Source: Mesostigma viride (Eukaryota > Streptophyta > Mesostigmatophyceae > Mesostigmatales > Mesostigmataceae). Taken from it: a DNA stretch of 64,000 nucleotides. Under the pieces are notes generated by a model. It was not told the origin of the DNA. It saw only the letters and a list, made by a program, of their open reading frames with translations, and did not search any database. How positions within the stretch are numbered: the first letter of the stretch is position 1; every line of letters starts with the position of its first letter. The stretch covers positions 1 to 64,000 of the forward strand of contig RPFO01000078.1 of the NCBI GenBank assembly GCA_009746045.1, given 5' to 3'. Made by a program: the position numbers and the translations under genes. Shown in pieces: positions 15,672 through 27,716 of this stretch.

Positions 15672-17472
15672 TCCCATTAAGTGCAGGTCCCTGTCTATTT
15701 GACTTGGGTGCCTGGAGGCAGCTGGGCATGGCTACGTGGGGCCCAGGGCGCCCAGCAAATGCAACTTGAGATGTGCCGTTTTCTGGCCAGATCCGGGCTT
15801 GGGTGGACAGAGTCACAGAGATCAGTATTATATTATTATATTCATAGAATCCAGAACAGAGGCAAACGGACGGCAGGGGAGGTGCCAGCCTTGCATCCGA
15901 TGCAGCCCAATATGCTAAAATCATTTCGTCCACGACGACAGGCGTACATGAGGGCCATCATGAACCCATGAACACGCTACTCCTGTCCGTGCCCTCTCCA
16001 AAAGTTTCCATGAGCCTCAGTGCTGACGTTGCAGCAAGATGACGCCATTCGTTTGCTAGCTGCCCTGGCATCAGTGGCTAATGTGTGACCGGAAATCTTC
16101 TTTATCGGACACGTGGAGCTGGTCCTCAACGACTAACAGCGACCCACCCACGTCACTATCAGGCATTCCAGCAACTGCCAACATGCCCACCAGATACACT
16201 AGAGCACTTGCATCAGTAAAGGTACAAACATTTGTGCAAGCGCTCCTGCTTTCGCCCGCTCTGTGATTGATGCCTGCTATCGCCAACCACAAAGAAGCCC
16301 AGGAAACGACGCTCATGAGATCGCCCACCTTTTACCTTTTTCCGCAGCAGGTGCGTCAGCAGGGGCTTACCCGCGACGCGCGTGCGGTGGCATCCAAGCC
16401 TTCATCGCAGAGTACCGCCGGCGTCGGCGCCTGCCTGGAGAAGTCGACACCGCGTTGGACACGTTTCGCGAAAGGAAGTTCGCCAGCCCCCCGCCTAGTT
16501 CCTCTTCTTCGACTGCCCCACACAGCAAAGCACTCGAGGTGGACCAGCACGAATCGATCGTCCAGGCCGTCCAGGTCTGATTGCCTCGTATGCTCTCGCA
16601 CTCCCCTTCCTTCCAGCTCTTCTTCCACAAATAAGAATAGCCCGGCTGCACACACCCCTGCCGTTTGCACATGCCCAGACCGGGTGTGAGATGCGTGCGG
16701 GTGGAACCTGTCAACATCCCAGCTTTACACGGACCCCTCCATTCTGGACTATTGAAGAGAGAAAATGCCCCCGTTGGTCCCCGTGGCAAACTCCCACAGC
16801 GTGTTTGGGAAGAGCTGCGTTTTCCTGCTGCCTTCTCAACAGCTAATTTCCCACGGGTGCAAATAACCCAGGGTTGGGAGCCATCGAGACGCGGTGGCGA
16901 CTCTCCTGATGTGCCAAGGCCATTGACTTGAGCAAAAACGCTTGCGCAGCCTGGGCACGTGGTGGCAAGGGCAGTCGGTGAGAAGGAAAAAGGAAGAATT
17001 TACCTTCAATTTGGTTAATTTCTCTCAAAATAACGTGAAGTGTACTTGTCATTTTGGGGCGGGAGAAGACCCACTCCAACACTAACTCCGTGGCGGGTAG
17101 AATGGCCTCACCGCCTAGAGAATCAGGCCAGCCCCCACCTCCCTGGCTCGGTGTCCCCATCCGGGTAATGCGGCTTAGGACATGGCAGACAGCTGCCAGC
17201 ACCAAGCAATGCGTGCAGTACTGAAACTCCTCCCCGCCTGCTCTGTGCTATCCATGGGAAGTCTCTACCTCAGCCAAGGCTGCAGCAAAACTGACTGTAT
17301 TCCAGGCTGCCATCCGCTCTGGCAATACACATTACTAACATATGTCAATGGATCAAACTGGATGCCGGCAAATTCTGATGAGCTACCAAGGCACCTTACT
17401 TAGACGCATTATAGTTTACCTCGGATAGGAAACATGCATTGACATTAAGGTTTCGCCATTGCCTAGAAGGAA
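15672..17472. other. Non-coding stretch, nothing recognised
   Basis: Open frames here are short, overlap on both strands and lack protein-like composition. No RNA gene, transposon end or tandem repeat was seen. Confidence 0.4.
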
Positions 17473-17629
17473 GGGTGCAGGTGCCCTGGCGCACCTAGAG
17501 CAAGTGTCGCTTACATTCCCACCCTTGCAGGAAGTAGCCCAGAATGTATTAAAAGCCATATGCCCCTTCTCAGGGATATGTGCTACATGTACTCCATACG
17601 GAGTTATGTTCCTAATTAATTAATTAATA
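17473..17629 (+). repeat. Dispersed repeat copy 1 (SINE- or LINE-tail-like)
   Basis: About 140 bases beginning GGGTGCAGGTGCCCTGGCGC and ending GGAGTTATGTTCCTAATTAA with a TTAA-repeat tail. The reverse complement of 26030-26174 matches it over its length at roughly 85 percent by eye. The tail suggests a retrotransposed short element, or the 3' end of a LINE, that shares the TTAA tail of the LINE copies nearby. Confidence 0.55.
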
Positions 17630-20130
17630 GAAGGAAAAACCATGGATGCATGTCGCATGGCAGGCAAATGCAGCTCAAAGCGATCAAGTAATCACCTGCA
17701 ATGCCCGGATCGCTGTACTGTTTGGAAACACTATAATTTGCTTAATTTTAACGTAAAGGAAGTTATAAAGAACGACATTATTGCTTGGACTGGTGGTTGT
17801 AACGTTGAAAAGCTAAATCACATTGCAACGTGCGATCTAGACGCATGACCTCAAGTTGAATGCTCATAAGAAACATCCGGGATTTGCTTGCGTACCTGGC
17901 ATAGCTGACGCGGTGAAGCCCTGGCCTGGCGAATTGGGAGAAGGATGACACTGCGGTGGACCTATCGAGACGTTAAAAGCACGCAAGCACCAGGTTATGT
18001 GAATTCTTGCGAAAGCCCATCCAAAAAACAGAGAGACGCCAAATTATAGCTCGCCGGTGAAGCGGGTTGCAGAATGCAGTGTAGATTTTGGACGATGTCT
18101 CATACTCCTGTACTAGCCTTCGCGAGGGCGACCCCTTACTTGTGTCTTCCTGCAAGGTGGGTCGCTAGCCCGAAACTGCCTGCAGCATTCCGGCTGCACC
18201 GTCTTTTTGGCCGAGAGTAGAAGTTGCTCGAGATATTTATGGAGTTTACGCAGCCATCCTGCGCTGAGTTCTCTGCGACTCTGCCTGTGCAGCCTGGAAG
18301 GTAGCGGCTTCCTGGAATCTTCTGGAGCTGGCCCTGGGACACATACCTGCGAGCTGGCTTTCCTGCTTCCGCATGCATCCTAATGTAGACTGGGAGCTAA
18401 CCAAGAGCACAGGAATCTTGCGTGTTCCGTCGGTTGCAGCCGGGGTGCGATCCCCTTCTCGTCTCGCTGCTTTTAGCTCATCAAGTCTGTAGCCTCGTGA
18501 CTCATCAAGTCACCACTCATCACATACCATCCATCCCCCCTCGACTACCTACTGTAGATAGACCGCATTCGTCGACTACAGTAGTTAGGTAGGCGTCCAG
18601 GCGGCAGGCTGGTCCAGGCCTGCAGGGTCACGTGCGAGGCAGTTAAACACCGTTTGCTGTCAGACACGTGGCCGTGGCCGTCGCACCTTGGTTTACCCGC
18701 TTGTGTCGAGCTCGAACTCCTCGAAATGGAAGGGCATGGCATACAGGCGTGGCGCGCGGGCCCCAGCGTTTTTCCATGCTCTAGTCTGTGTCGATGCAGG
18801 AGAAACTGCATAATTGATCGGGGACGAACTGATTGACTAGTAGTACTGCGGCACTTCTTTTGCCGGTTGATGCAGGCCGCAGTGCGCTCAGCCTCTACCG
18901 TTGTGCGTAAATTGTACCACCCCCAAGCTTTACTGTAGATGCGGCTACCGATGACTGATGAGGCTGAACATCAGCGGTTCTACTACTACAGTATTCCTAC
19001 GCTAAATTACTAGGTGGATTCTGCGCGACGGACATTCACGGGAGCCGGTTTTATGAGTGCAGCTGAGGCTTGGATGACCCGCTCGCTTCCAGATATTTTA
19101 CGCTCGGGGAAGTGCTGGTTCTACCTTGCAAGGCTGGTCACATTCATGAAAACGGAACGACTCGACAGCCAGTGAAGTATACTGCATGCTATTTGAACAG
19201 CGCCAGGTTTTTCTGGTAAGAGTACGTCCGGGAAAAGAAGACTTTTCTGAAGAGCTTTGTCACGCAACATACGCCTCGTCTTTCCGATCGCGCGCGGTGC
19301 CTCCGCGCGTATGCGGCCACCGAATCAAGGGCTTGCCGAAACCTGATTATCATTTTCCCGTGCTGATCATGGAGGGAATTCCTGATGATAATTTTAGGGA
19401 TCAAAAGAGCGAAATATCTCGTGGAGATGATTCAAACGGCCGCCCACCGAAAGCTGGAAGTCCAATATTGACTGATAAAGCACACCCTGGGGATAGTCCT
19501 AGTTCATGGCTTTTTGGCGCTCAGGTAAGTAGAAATCAAGGCAAAAGCTAGTCAGGATGGGCACATGCTTCATTTGCATGTAGACATGGTGGGGCATGAC
19601 GACGCTGAAGGGGCGTCAGCCTTGGAAAGCTGCTCAGTCCTGGTTCTGTGGGCAGCCTATTTTTTGCATGTGGAGTGCTTCATTATTTTCGTCGCCACAT
19701 GCTGCCATCTTTAGGGTGCCAGGTGTTTCCACCAACTTCTCAATAAGATAGCAACCTACAGTTTATCTTATCGGAAATGCTTACGCCATGGACCCAGCCT
19801 TGCACTCCTAGGATTTTACATACTAGAGAATGCAGTTAGAATGAGAACTATGAGCACTATTGCTGAACCCTCATGGTCAAGATTACAGGTCCCAAATGAG
19901 TTGTCTTTTGATAATTATGGCTCCTTGGTTGATCGCATGCAACATCTGTCAATTATGTGCGTGAAATGAAGCTTGTTTTTGTACCATGTACCAATCTTTC
20001 GCCAATTTGTTTTTTCGTTAGTCCACCCATCCCCATTGTCATCCGTTCCACAAAGGAGTTATTCTCCGTGAAACAGTCGTGAAGAGGATCTAATGAAATT
20101 CGATGCTAGTTCTTCATTGGGTACAAGCTG
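17630..20130. other. Non-coding stretch, nothing recognised
   Basis: No gene could be supported. A 121-codon plus ORF (19186-19551) has no recognisable features. Short inverted pieces of CTACTGTAGTAG type occur at 18545-18600 and 18930-18995 and may form local hairpins. Confidence 0.35.
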
Positions 20131-21003
20131 TTGTCAGTGCGGTATACACCCATGCACATATTTCTCACTATGTTGCTTTGCCACGTGGCTGCCTGTCTTA
20201 TGTCTTACGTCACCTCACCGCTTGTCTCATTGCTTTTGTCACCTGCCACATTGGCATCTGGGCAGGGGAAATCGTGTCACGGGGACACTAGCCAACCCTG
20301 TGACGGCTGCCAGCGACAGCTCCAGGCGCTCCAGCGCCAGCAAGCCACCTTCCAGGGCGCGCTCGACGACCTAACCCACAGATTCAACTCCTTATCCGCA
20401 CAGCGTGGCAAGGACCAGGCCCACATCCTTGAGCTGCACGCCAGGGTACTGGAGCTGGAACGCCAGCTGCAGGCGGTCATCTACCTGCACAAGAAACCAG
20501 AGGACGTGTCGGCAGGGGTGGCCGGGACCAACGTAATACCGGCCGCCGGGGCACCGAGCGTGCGACATGGCGACACGCCGGCAGGCACCCGTGTAGTAGA
20601 GGTGGCGGAGCAGGTGGCGGATGTCCAGACTAAGATCGACGCGGCGCAGGGCCAGACGGAGGCGTTGGTGGTGGACGTGGAGGCGGAGGTGGGGGCGTCG
20701 ACAAGGAGACCGAGGGAGCAGAACGCGTATCTGGACGCCAGGATTGCGGCGCTGGAGGCGCACATCAGCCAGTCGGCTGGCCCTGGTGTTGGGCTCGATG
20801 AGACTCATTAGCCCACATAATATTGGAATATCGATCCAACCATTTGTGCAGACCTCTCATGGACGCTGGACGACAACCTGACCCTCGCTAACCAGCAGCA
20901 GCGCCGCCACCTATGGCCGGACTACCTCCGCCACAAGCAAGACCCCAAGAAGCCCACGGTGTTCTGGAGGGGCGGGGACCTGATCGTCAACAACCAGCTG
21001 TAG
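20131..21003 (+). pseudogene. LINE ORF1-like fragment
   Basis: The first part (20131-20811) encodes a Cys-containing segment, then a long coiled coil (RQLQALQRQQATFQGALDDL, HARVLELERQLQAV, later LDARIAALEAHI). In another frame, 20860-21003 encodes LANQQQRRHLWPDYLRHKQD and ends FWRGGDLIVNNQL-stop. This is the pattern of the C-terminal domain of L1-type ORF1 proteins, where 'RR-L-P-x-(Y/F)-L' is followed by 'F-x-(G/R)-x-L'. Coiled coil plus this tail is the usual ORF1p layout. The frame change marks it as degenerate. ORF2 is not found downstream. Confidence 0.5.
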
Positions 21004-21563
21004 AAGCCCCCCACGGGCTAGACTAGCCATAATGTAGTCACACCCGTGGTTGGGTGATGCAAGATGGACATCGCCATCCCTTTGTGCAATGCCAATGCAG
21101 GGTAGAACGTACCCATGCATGCCTAGAGCCTTACCAGTAGCCAACAGACATCCGCCAGCCTAGCTATGCGTCTCGCCTAGCACTGCTTGTTTGCTCACGT
21201 CTCCGTAGCCATGTAATGCTCACACGGGTCCCATTGTACCCGCAGGGGCTGCCCCGGATCGTTTCAACGGGTCCATCTCAGATATGTTGAAGTCCGTGAT
21301 TTTTGAGGGCTCTGACGAGCAAGTCAAGACTGCGATCGCCGGAGAGATTACGGGTAAACAGAAGGGCAAGTACGTGGAGACCAGTCAGCAGGCGTTCGAT
21401 TTGTGGAGGGGGTTGGTGAGGGACGCGGAAAAGTTCAAGTACACCAATCTGGACGTGCTCAAGGGCTGGGAGGTGGAAGGGGAAGCACTGATCCCACCCA
21501 TGAAGGACATGCGGACGCCAAAGGTATACATAATGGATCGGGTGTGGGAATGTTTTACGCTTT

Positions 21564-21822
21564 GAAACTAGGGTGTGATGTTCGTGCGCCAACGGCCGTT
21601 GGAACCTGGAAACTAGGGTGTGATGTTCGTGCGCCAACGGCCGTTGGAACCTGGAAACTAGGGTGTGATTGGAGTGCGCCAACGGCCGTTGGAACCTGGA
21701 AACTAGGGTGTGATTGGAGTGCGCCAACGGCCGTTGGAACCTGGAAACTAGGGTGTGATTGGAGTGCGCCAACGGCCGTTGGAACCTGGCAATTAGAGTT
21801 TCGCTCTTCCAACGGCAGTTGG
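21564..21822 (+). repeat. 45-bp minisatellite with palindromic core
   Basis: Five units of 45 bases from 21564 (GAAACTAGGGTGTGATGTTC and following) plus a degenerate sixth. Each has the palindrome CCAACGGCCGTTGG. The unit length is a multiple of three, so it is open on both strands, which creates spurious long ORFs. It lies in a putative intron. Confidence 0.85.
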
Positions 21823-22646
21823 ACAGAAATAATGTCAGGTCCTGTTGTCTGAAAGTAAGCCATTTGTGCCTCAAATCGTGATTGACATTTGCATGCAGGG
21901 GATAGAGGCGCATCGGAGGTCGCCCTCATTGGAGGGGGTCTGAATGCAGAAGACGAGGCCGTTTCCAAGAAGTCCAGGGGGACTGCGCTGTTGGAAGTGC
22001 ACAACTACTTCAAGGCGCACATGGAGGACTGCTGGGACAAGGCGGAGGTGCCCATTCACGATCAGAAAGAAATTTGGAATTTGATTCACGGGGTTGCCAG
22101 CAGGATTGATAAGGCCGTCGCCAGCAAGGACCTCGAAGGCGAGGAGGATGTTGGGGAGGAGCCGGTTCTGAAGGTGGGTGGCTTGTCCGAATTGGAGAAA
22201 ACCCAAGTCTACGACTTCATCGCGGCTGTGAAGGATGAAACGATAAGCATGCCGGAGGGGCTTAGATGTGGATTCCCGATTGAGGACAAGCTGGCCAAGG
22301 AGCTTGCAGAGTTTCTGGACATGGTGGCTGGGACAAGGTGGACGGGGAGGGGAGGGTGGTGAGGAAGGGGGGGTGCGTCAAAAAGGAAGGGTGGCAGAGT
22401 ATAGCCCTCTTTAAATCATGGCCGTCTATCATGGCAACCGTGAAGGCCAAACACGCTCCTCCTCAGTGCTTGTATGACCTAACGTACATGGCCAAGGGTC
22501 TTTTGGGAGGTGATGGTCCACCTTTTCATGATCTACGAGTCCGAAAGTGGAAAATACCCCAACGCGCGCCAACTTGGCTGGCTGCCGAAGACGCCAGCAT
22601 GGGGACGCCCTACCCTTATGTAGATGGGGGCGTTCGGTCGGAGGGG

Positions 22647-23335
22647 GATGATGAGGGTGTCGGGTCATCAAAGGAATGATGAGGATGGATGGGGAGGGGG
22701 ATGATGAGGGTGTCGGGTCAAAGGGATGATGAGGATGGATGGGGAGGGGGATGATGCGGGTGTCGGGTCAAAGGGGGATGATGAGGATGGATGGGGAGGG
22801 GGATGATGAGGGTGTCGGGTCAAAGGGATGATGAGGATGGATGGGGAGGGGGATGATGCGGGTGTCGGGTCAAAAGGGGATGATGAGGATGGATGGGGAG
22901 GGGGATGATGAGGGTGTCGGGTCAAAGGGATGATGAGGATGGATGGGGAGGGGAATGATGAGGGTGTCGGGTCAAAGGGATGATGATGGTGGATGGGGAG
23001 GGGGATGATGAGGGTGTCGGGTCAAAGGGATGATGAGGATGGATGGGGAGGGGGAGTCTGAGGGGGGCGGGTCAAAGGGGGGAGGAGAGGGGGGCGGGTC
23101 GAAGGGGGGAGAGGGGGGCGGGTCGAAGCTAGGGGAGTCTGAGGGGGGCGGGTCGAAGGGGGGAGAGGGGGGCGGGTCGAAGGGGGGAGAGGGGGGCGGG
23201 TCGAAGCTAGGGGAGAGGGGGGCGGGTCGAAGGGCGGAGAGGGGGGCGGGTCGAAGGGCGGAGAGGGGGGCAGGTCGAAGGGCGGAGAGGGGGGGCGGGT
23301 CGAAGGGCAGAGAGGGGGGCGATACTGCAAAGGAG
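22647..23335 (+). repeat. 51-bp then shorter G-rich minisatellite
   Basis: From 22647 to about 23055, roughly eight 51-base units based on GATGATGAGGGTGTCGGGTC plus AAAGGGATGATGAGGATGGA plus TGGGGAGGGGG. From about 23056 to 23335 it changes to G-rich units of the GGGGGGCGGGTCGAAGG type. The strong purine strand asymmetry could favour G-quadruplex or triplex structure. Both strands are open by chance for over 80 codons. Confidence 0.85.
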
Positions 23336-24327
23336 GGGTCGTCTCAGGCGTCACGACCTCTTACATACGTCGAGAGGGTGGAGGCGTTTTTGAAGGACAA
23401 GGACAGTTCGGATTGGAACTGGTGCCATCATGGATTAGGGAAGCTGTTGATCAAAGCAGTTGGGTTTAATGATGGAGAAGAGGGCAGCAGAGGCCGCACT
23501 GACGGTCACGGTGCAGGCTGCGCTTTCAAAAAGAACAGATAACGAGCCTTCCATAGAGCCCTCCCCGCCTGTGCCGTCACCCAAGAAGGTTACGTCTGAA
23601 AAAGCCGGGGTGTCGGGTAAGCGGGCGCGTCGACGGGCGCTGATGAGGGCGGCGGGTCGAACGGCGCAGAGGGCAAAGGGGGGAAGGGGGAGAGGGGAAG
23701 CTGGGGGAAGGGGGGGGGGGGAGGTGAGGGCGGCTCGAAGGGGAGCTCTGGGGCGTCGGGCCGGGGGGGGATGTTGAGAAGTGCCGTCGACTACTGCAAG
23801 AAGCTCCTTACGCCCGGCGGCCACGTTCGATCATGAGCAACGGCTAGCCTCCCGTCAAGGGGTAAGTTGAAGTACAGGCATTTGGGGGGGTATGCATTAT
23901 GACGTATGTCTTCATATATTCCGACGGAGGCTCAGTGGTGTATAAATAACTAACTGAACGTTCGGGTGAACTGCTCCGCTCGTCATTGCTTGTCCCACCC
24001 CCAGGTGACGAGTCTGAAGAAGAGCCGCCACACTGAGGATGACGCCTGCCGGGCCCAACCAAAGGGTTTGAGGAGGAATCGGAAGAAGCGGAAGAAGCGG
24101 ATGTGGAACATGAGGCGGAAGCGCCAATAATAAAACGGGTCAACGGTACCGCACCCCAGCCGAAGCTAGTAGACAAGAAAGTGCCACCACCACGTTGGCA
24201 GCCGTGGATGGAGAATCTGGAAGGCGCGGCGGGGGGTAAACGGGTCGTGCCCCGCTCCCCTGTTGGCTGCCCGGTTTCCTTTACTCTGCAAGCACGGAGG
24301 AGAATTTTGCCAGTATCGGAAGAGTGA

Positions 24328-24682
24328 AGGCAAGCGCCCAGATACGTTGTGGTTGCCCACGTGGGCTGCTGATCGGAGGTGAAGAAACTCAATGACCAGA
24401 AGCCCGCACACATGCCGGAATTTCACGTCGACACGTTCCTAAGTTGTGCATGGAATCGTTAGAAGAGTGTCAAAGGACGGGTGGTACCTTAAATTTTGAG
24501 CCGAAGGGTGTGACGAAAGGGGAATCTGGCTCAATGGGGAGCAGCAGGAAAGGCCGACCAACAGAATTTTCCCGGTACAACAAGAGGAGATGCGGATTTT
24601 TCTAGACTAGATAGATTAGCGTTAGGTTAGTTCGATTACGTGGCTCCCTCCACTCCCCCATCCATCAAGGAATATTAATTAA
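24328..24682. other. Non-coding stretch, nothing recognised
   Basis: No gene or repeat seen. It ends at the TTAA target site of the next element. Confidence 0.35.
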
Positions 24683-26025
24683 CCCATAGTCCGCTGACCC
24701 ATTTTTGGCACTTTCATACCCCTGAAAATGAAAAAAATCATAACTCACAGGCCACAACTCCAAATACCCCCAACCAAGATTCTAGGAGTATCTACACTTC
24801 AAGGGCTTTCAGAATATGCAATAATACCTTGGCTTTATCAAAGCATTTGGATGATAGCTCCAGTCAAAGTTGGCCAAAAGACGATCTTTTTTCCCCAAGG
24901 AAAAGTCTACCCCACCCTAACTTCCCAGGGAGGGCAGGGAATCTCAATAACAACATTGGACAACTTAGTTGGATAGTCCAATGGTGGTTTCCTTGGGTCA
25001 GACCACCCGGATAACCCATTACCCCTATATAACGTGCTCATACATGTGTGTGGGTTACGCGCGTGTAAACAGCTATCTATGACATGCAACACAATAATGC
25101 ATTATAACAAGCTATCAAAGGCTGCCAAAAGTGCTGGAATACAAACACGTTGCCTACCTGCACTGACGGAGTGGTATACTCCAAAGAAATGCCAAAAACT
25201 GGGCACTTTCAGGGCTAATACCACTCTTTACAACAGGCATGGAACTTGCTGAAATATGCATGGATACAATCGTCATTTATAATGCATGGGATACGTATTC
25301 CGCTGCAAACAACACGCAAATACGTTGTCGTACCTGGCTCGTTCATGCCCTACCCGGATTCCGCTGGCCGGGACCCTCATATCTCACACATACTGATGCT
25401 CTACATGCAAAGGCCGCCATAGCCGCATACTTCATGATCCGCCATGACTACCAGGTCGATGTTCCGTGCAAAGATGGCTACTAAACTAGTCCGCATTCTC
25501 AGCAAACGCTGCAGCCGACGTCCCATACCCAAACTGGATGCCCGGGCTGGCGCAGATTTGCCCGGCCATAGGGAGGAAATCGACCTATGATAAGCTATGA
25601 CTCATCTGGAACTGACGACCAGGAAAGTTATATTTTCCTACCTGTATTTTCCCAACCCTATAAATCTGGCCGTGCCTGACCTACGAAAATCATGCATCGT
25701 CATTCTGAGCAACATTCTGAACCGTTTCAAGCCGTGAGACGCAAACATTTCGTAACAGCGGCACGTTGGCAGCCATATCTCATTACGCGCGCGCGCGAGC
25801 GAAAATTTCCCGCCAAAGTCACGTGATACATTCTCAATGCACGTTGTAATTACCAGGCTATGGCGAATATTACCCCCAAACCTATGCATCACCTTCGTCC
25901 CTAAGTGTTCCCGGACCCACCGGACCACTGACATCCGTCACAAGTGGCGCGGCGCTCTCGGCGCGGCGCGAAATTCGACCGTTAGTCAAACCCCCCGACA
26001 GGTCGGGGGGTTAACGGACTAAGGG
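24683..26025. mobile_element. Non-autonomous piggyBac-like element, 1343 bp
   Basis: Flanked by TTAA on both sides (24679-24682, 26026-26029). Terminal inverted repeats are CCCATAGTCCGCTGACCC at the left and, read inward from the right, CCCTTAGTCCGTTAACCC (15 of 18 match). Ends in CCC...GGG with a TTAA target are the piggyBac hallmark. No transposase is encoded. The right end carries a strong hairpin (CCCCCCGAC-AG-GTCGGGGGG, 25991-26010). It inserted into the TTAA-rich tail of the dispersed repeat at 26030. Confidence 0.7.
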
Positions 26026-26029
26026 TTAA

Positions 26030-26174
26030 TTAGGAACATAACTCCGTTGGGAGTATCTGTAGCACATATGCCAGAGAAGGGGAAATATGGCCTATAATAC
26101 ATTCTGAGCTACTTCCTGCAAGGGTGGGAATGTAAGCGACCCTTGCTCTAGGTGCACCAAGGGCACCTGCACCC
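26030..26174 (-). repeat. Dispersed repeat copy 2, inverted relative to 17473
   Basis: Reverse-complement match to 17473-17616. Its TTAA-rich tail is the insertion site of the preceding piggyBac-like element, so it is the older insertion. The 180 bases between it and the LINE (26175-26355) hold nothing recognised. Confidence 0.55.
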
Positions 26175-26355
26175 CCCAGAGTCTCGGGCAACACCCAGCT
26201 AAGGGGAGCCCGTCATAGGGAGGTAAGATCAGCCGGCATGGCTATACACTAAGAGCTAAGGCATGGCGTCTCAGCAGAGAGTGACTCCCTGCATGGGCAC
26301 TGCATAATGAAATAATGCTAGGCATCATCTGGAGTGTGGCACATCATAGGCACAC

Positions 26356-26949
26356 ATTAATTAATAGACACGTGACTGCGTCACGCGAGCATAAGTCCTC
26401 CATGATGGGAGGGCCGGGAACATGGGATGGAATGGATGGTGTAAGCTATCTAGGTCCTAGTTACAGGGGTGTGGGCACCGCGGCCCGAATCGCTATCTAT
26501 GAATGCCATACGCGGTCACACGCGGAGCCCCCACAGACTTGGGGGCATGGTCTCCTTCATCACTACTTGCCAGCTATCCTTGCGCCGCACCATCTGCCTC
26601 CATATTACAGACAAACCAGGAGGCTGCCTGGGCGTGAGCCCGTCGCGTCTAGTGTAGCACATGTCCATGCCGAGTCTATCACGAAAAGTCCACGGGTGGC
26701 GGCCCTGCCGCGCGCGGCCTGGGGCACGCCAGGTGAGGACATATCGCCCAGGCTGGGCGGGTTTGGTCACTTTGGTGCCAGCTAGTCTATCTGATGTGTC
26801 TACCTGATCTGTGCGGGCCAGGTGCCCGGCTAGGCCCAGGCGCCTGTGCCTACGAATGTGGGAAACATAGGGCAAATCAGCGTACAAATCCTCATTTAAC
26901 TAATGTGCAAACCAAAGGGGATGTTAAGGGCCTTGCGCAGCATCTTGGT
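26356..26949 (-). mobile_element. LINE, 3' segment (split by LTR-1)
   Basis: Same family as 13525-14140: TTAATTAA tail, then ATAGACACGTGACTGCGTCA, and on the minus strand the ORF2 C-terminal region with RRLGLAGHLARTDQVDTSDR. At 26945-26949 the LINE is interrupted by LTR-1. It resumes after the duplicated TTGGT at 36181 with GACGGTGCCGTCGAG, exactly as the uninterrupted copy reads at 14096-14114 (TTGGTGACGGCGCCGTCGAG). Confidence 0.8.
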
Positions 26950-27333
26950 AGTTATGGGAAACACAGAGCTGGAAATGCTCAGGCAGTGCCAAATGGCGTG
27001 TGTGTGAACGACGAGACACCTTGGCATTAGGATAGAATGCATGGCACATGTACCGCTGGTCAGCCGTCACTTGCGGCTGACCAGACTTTGCGTAAGTTAA
27101 GCCTAACTTACTGATCCTGGACGGACTAGCCTATCAGTTACAACCTGATCTAGTCAGTCCTAACATGACAACTACAGTCCTGGTACTGAGGTACCGGCTC
27201 ATCACATACTGAGTATAGCCACGTGTCCATGCCACGACTGCTCTAGTCCAGCACCGTCCCAGTATACCCAATTGGGCGCCGGCGGTGCTGGCACGTGTCC
27301 ACTTAGGCTACAGGCGGGAGACTTAGACTAACT
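26950..27333 (-). repeat. LTR-1 3' LTR
   Basis: Matches 35801-36180. On the minus strand it is preceded by a purine-rich tract (AAAGAAAACTTAAAGTGGG), a candidate polypurine tract. The 383 bases between this LTR and the end of the RNase H frame are the 3' untranslated part. Confidence 0.85.
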
Positions 27334-27716
27334 CCCACTTTAAGTTTTCTTTGGGCTTCAACAGAAACACACATAGCCATCAAATGGACGCAGCCATTCC
27401 CAATGCCTTTGAAAAAACTGTCAGACAACCTACTATAGGACCCCAAGGTCACCTCACACATGTACAAGAGATGCATTAAAAAGGCCCCATGTCTCAAGCA
27501 TGGTTTCTTAACTGAGTGAGATGGGTGCTCAGGCCCCAGCATGTCATGGTCATCCAAACAGTGTCCAAAAAATTTATTCAATAAATAACACATTCATCAT
27601 GTCCCAACTTTCTAGACCAGTGCTTCACACTGTCAGAAAACTACCCAGCTGCCACTGCAGCCTTTCAGCTGCAGTATTAGGCAGGGGGTCATGGGCTAAC
27701 ATGTACAACGTGCCAG

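Larger units (their letters stand above)
21246..24327 (+). pseudogene. Possible multi-exon gene with minisatellites in introns
   Basis: Three or four plus-strand coding-like blocks are bounded by plausible splice sites. Block 1 (about 21246-21522) follows CCCGCAG and ends ACGCCAAAG/GTATAC; it reads NGSISDMLKSVIFEG and AFDLWRGLVRDAEKFKY. Block 2 (about 21899-22336) follows TTGCATGCAG and reads ALLEVHNYFKAHMEDCWDKA and LAKELAEFLDMVAG. Block 3 (about 23345-23500) reads YVERVEAFLKDKDSSDWNWC. Block 4 (about 24005-24327) is acidic (EEESEEAEEADVEHE). The intervening sequences hold the minisatellites listed separately. No family was recognised. A host gene, a retroelement gag or unrelated ORFs are all possible. 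Confidence 0.3.

Noticed and set aside
21278-21913. 211-codon minus ORF and overlapping plus ORF with repeats
   Set aside because: Open only because the 45-bp unit is a multiple of three.
22668-23354. Long proline/serine-rich ORFs on the minus strand (PHPSSSSPFDPTPASS type)
   Set aside because: They are minisatellite translations; both strands are open because of unit length and composition.
24728-25484. Short plus ORFs as genes in the 24.7-25.5 kb interval
   Set aside because: They lie inside a TTAA-flanked non-autonomous element and show no protein-like conservation cues.
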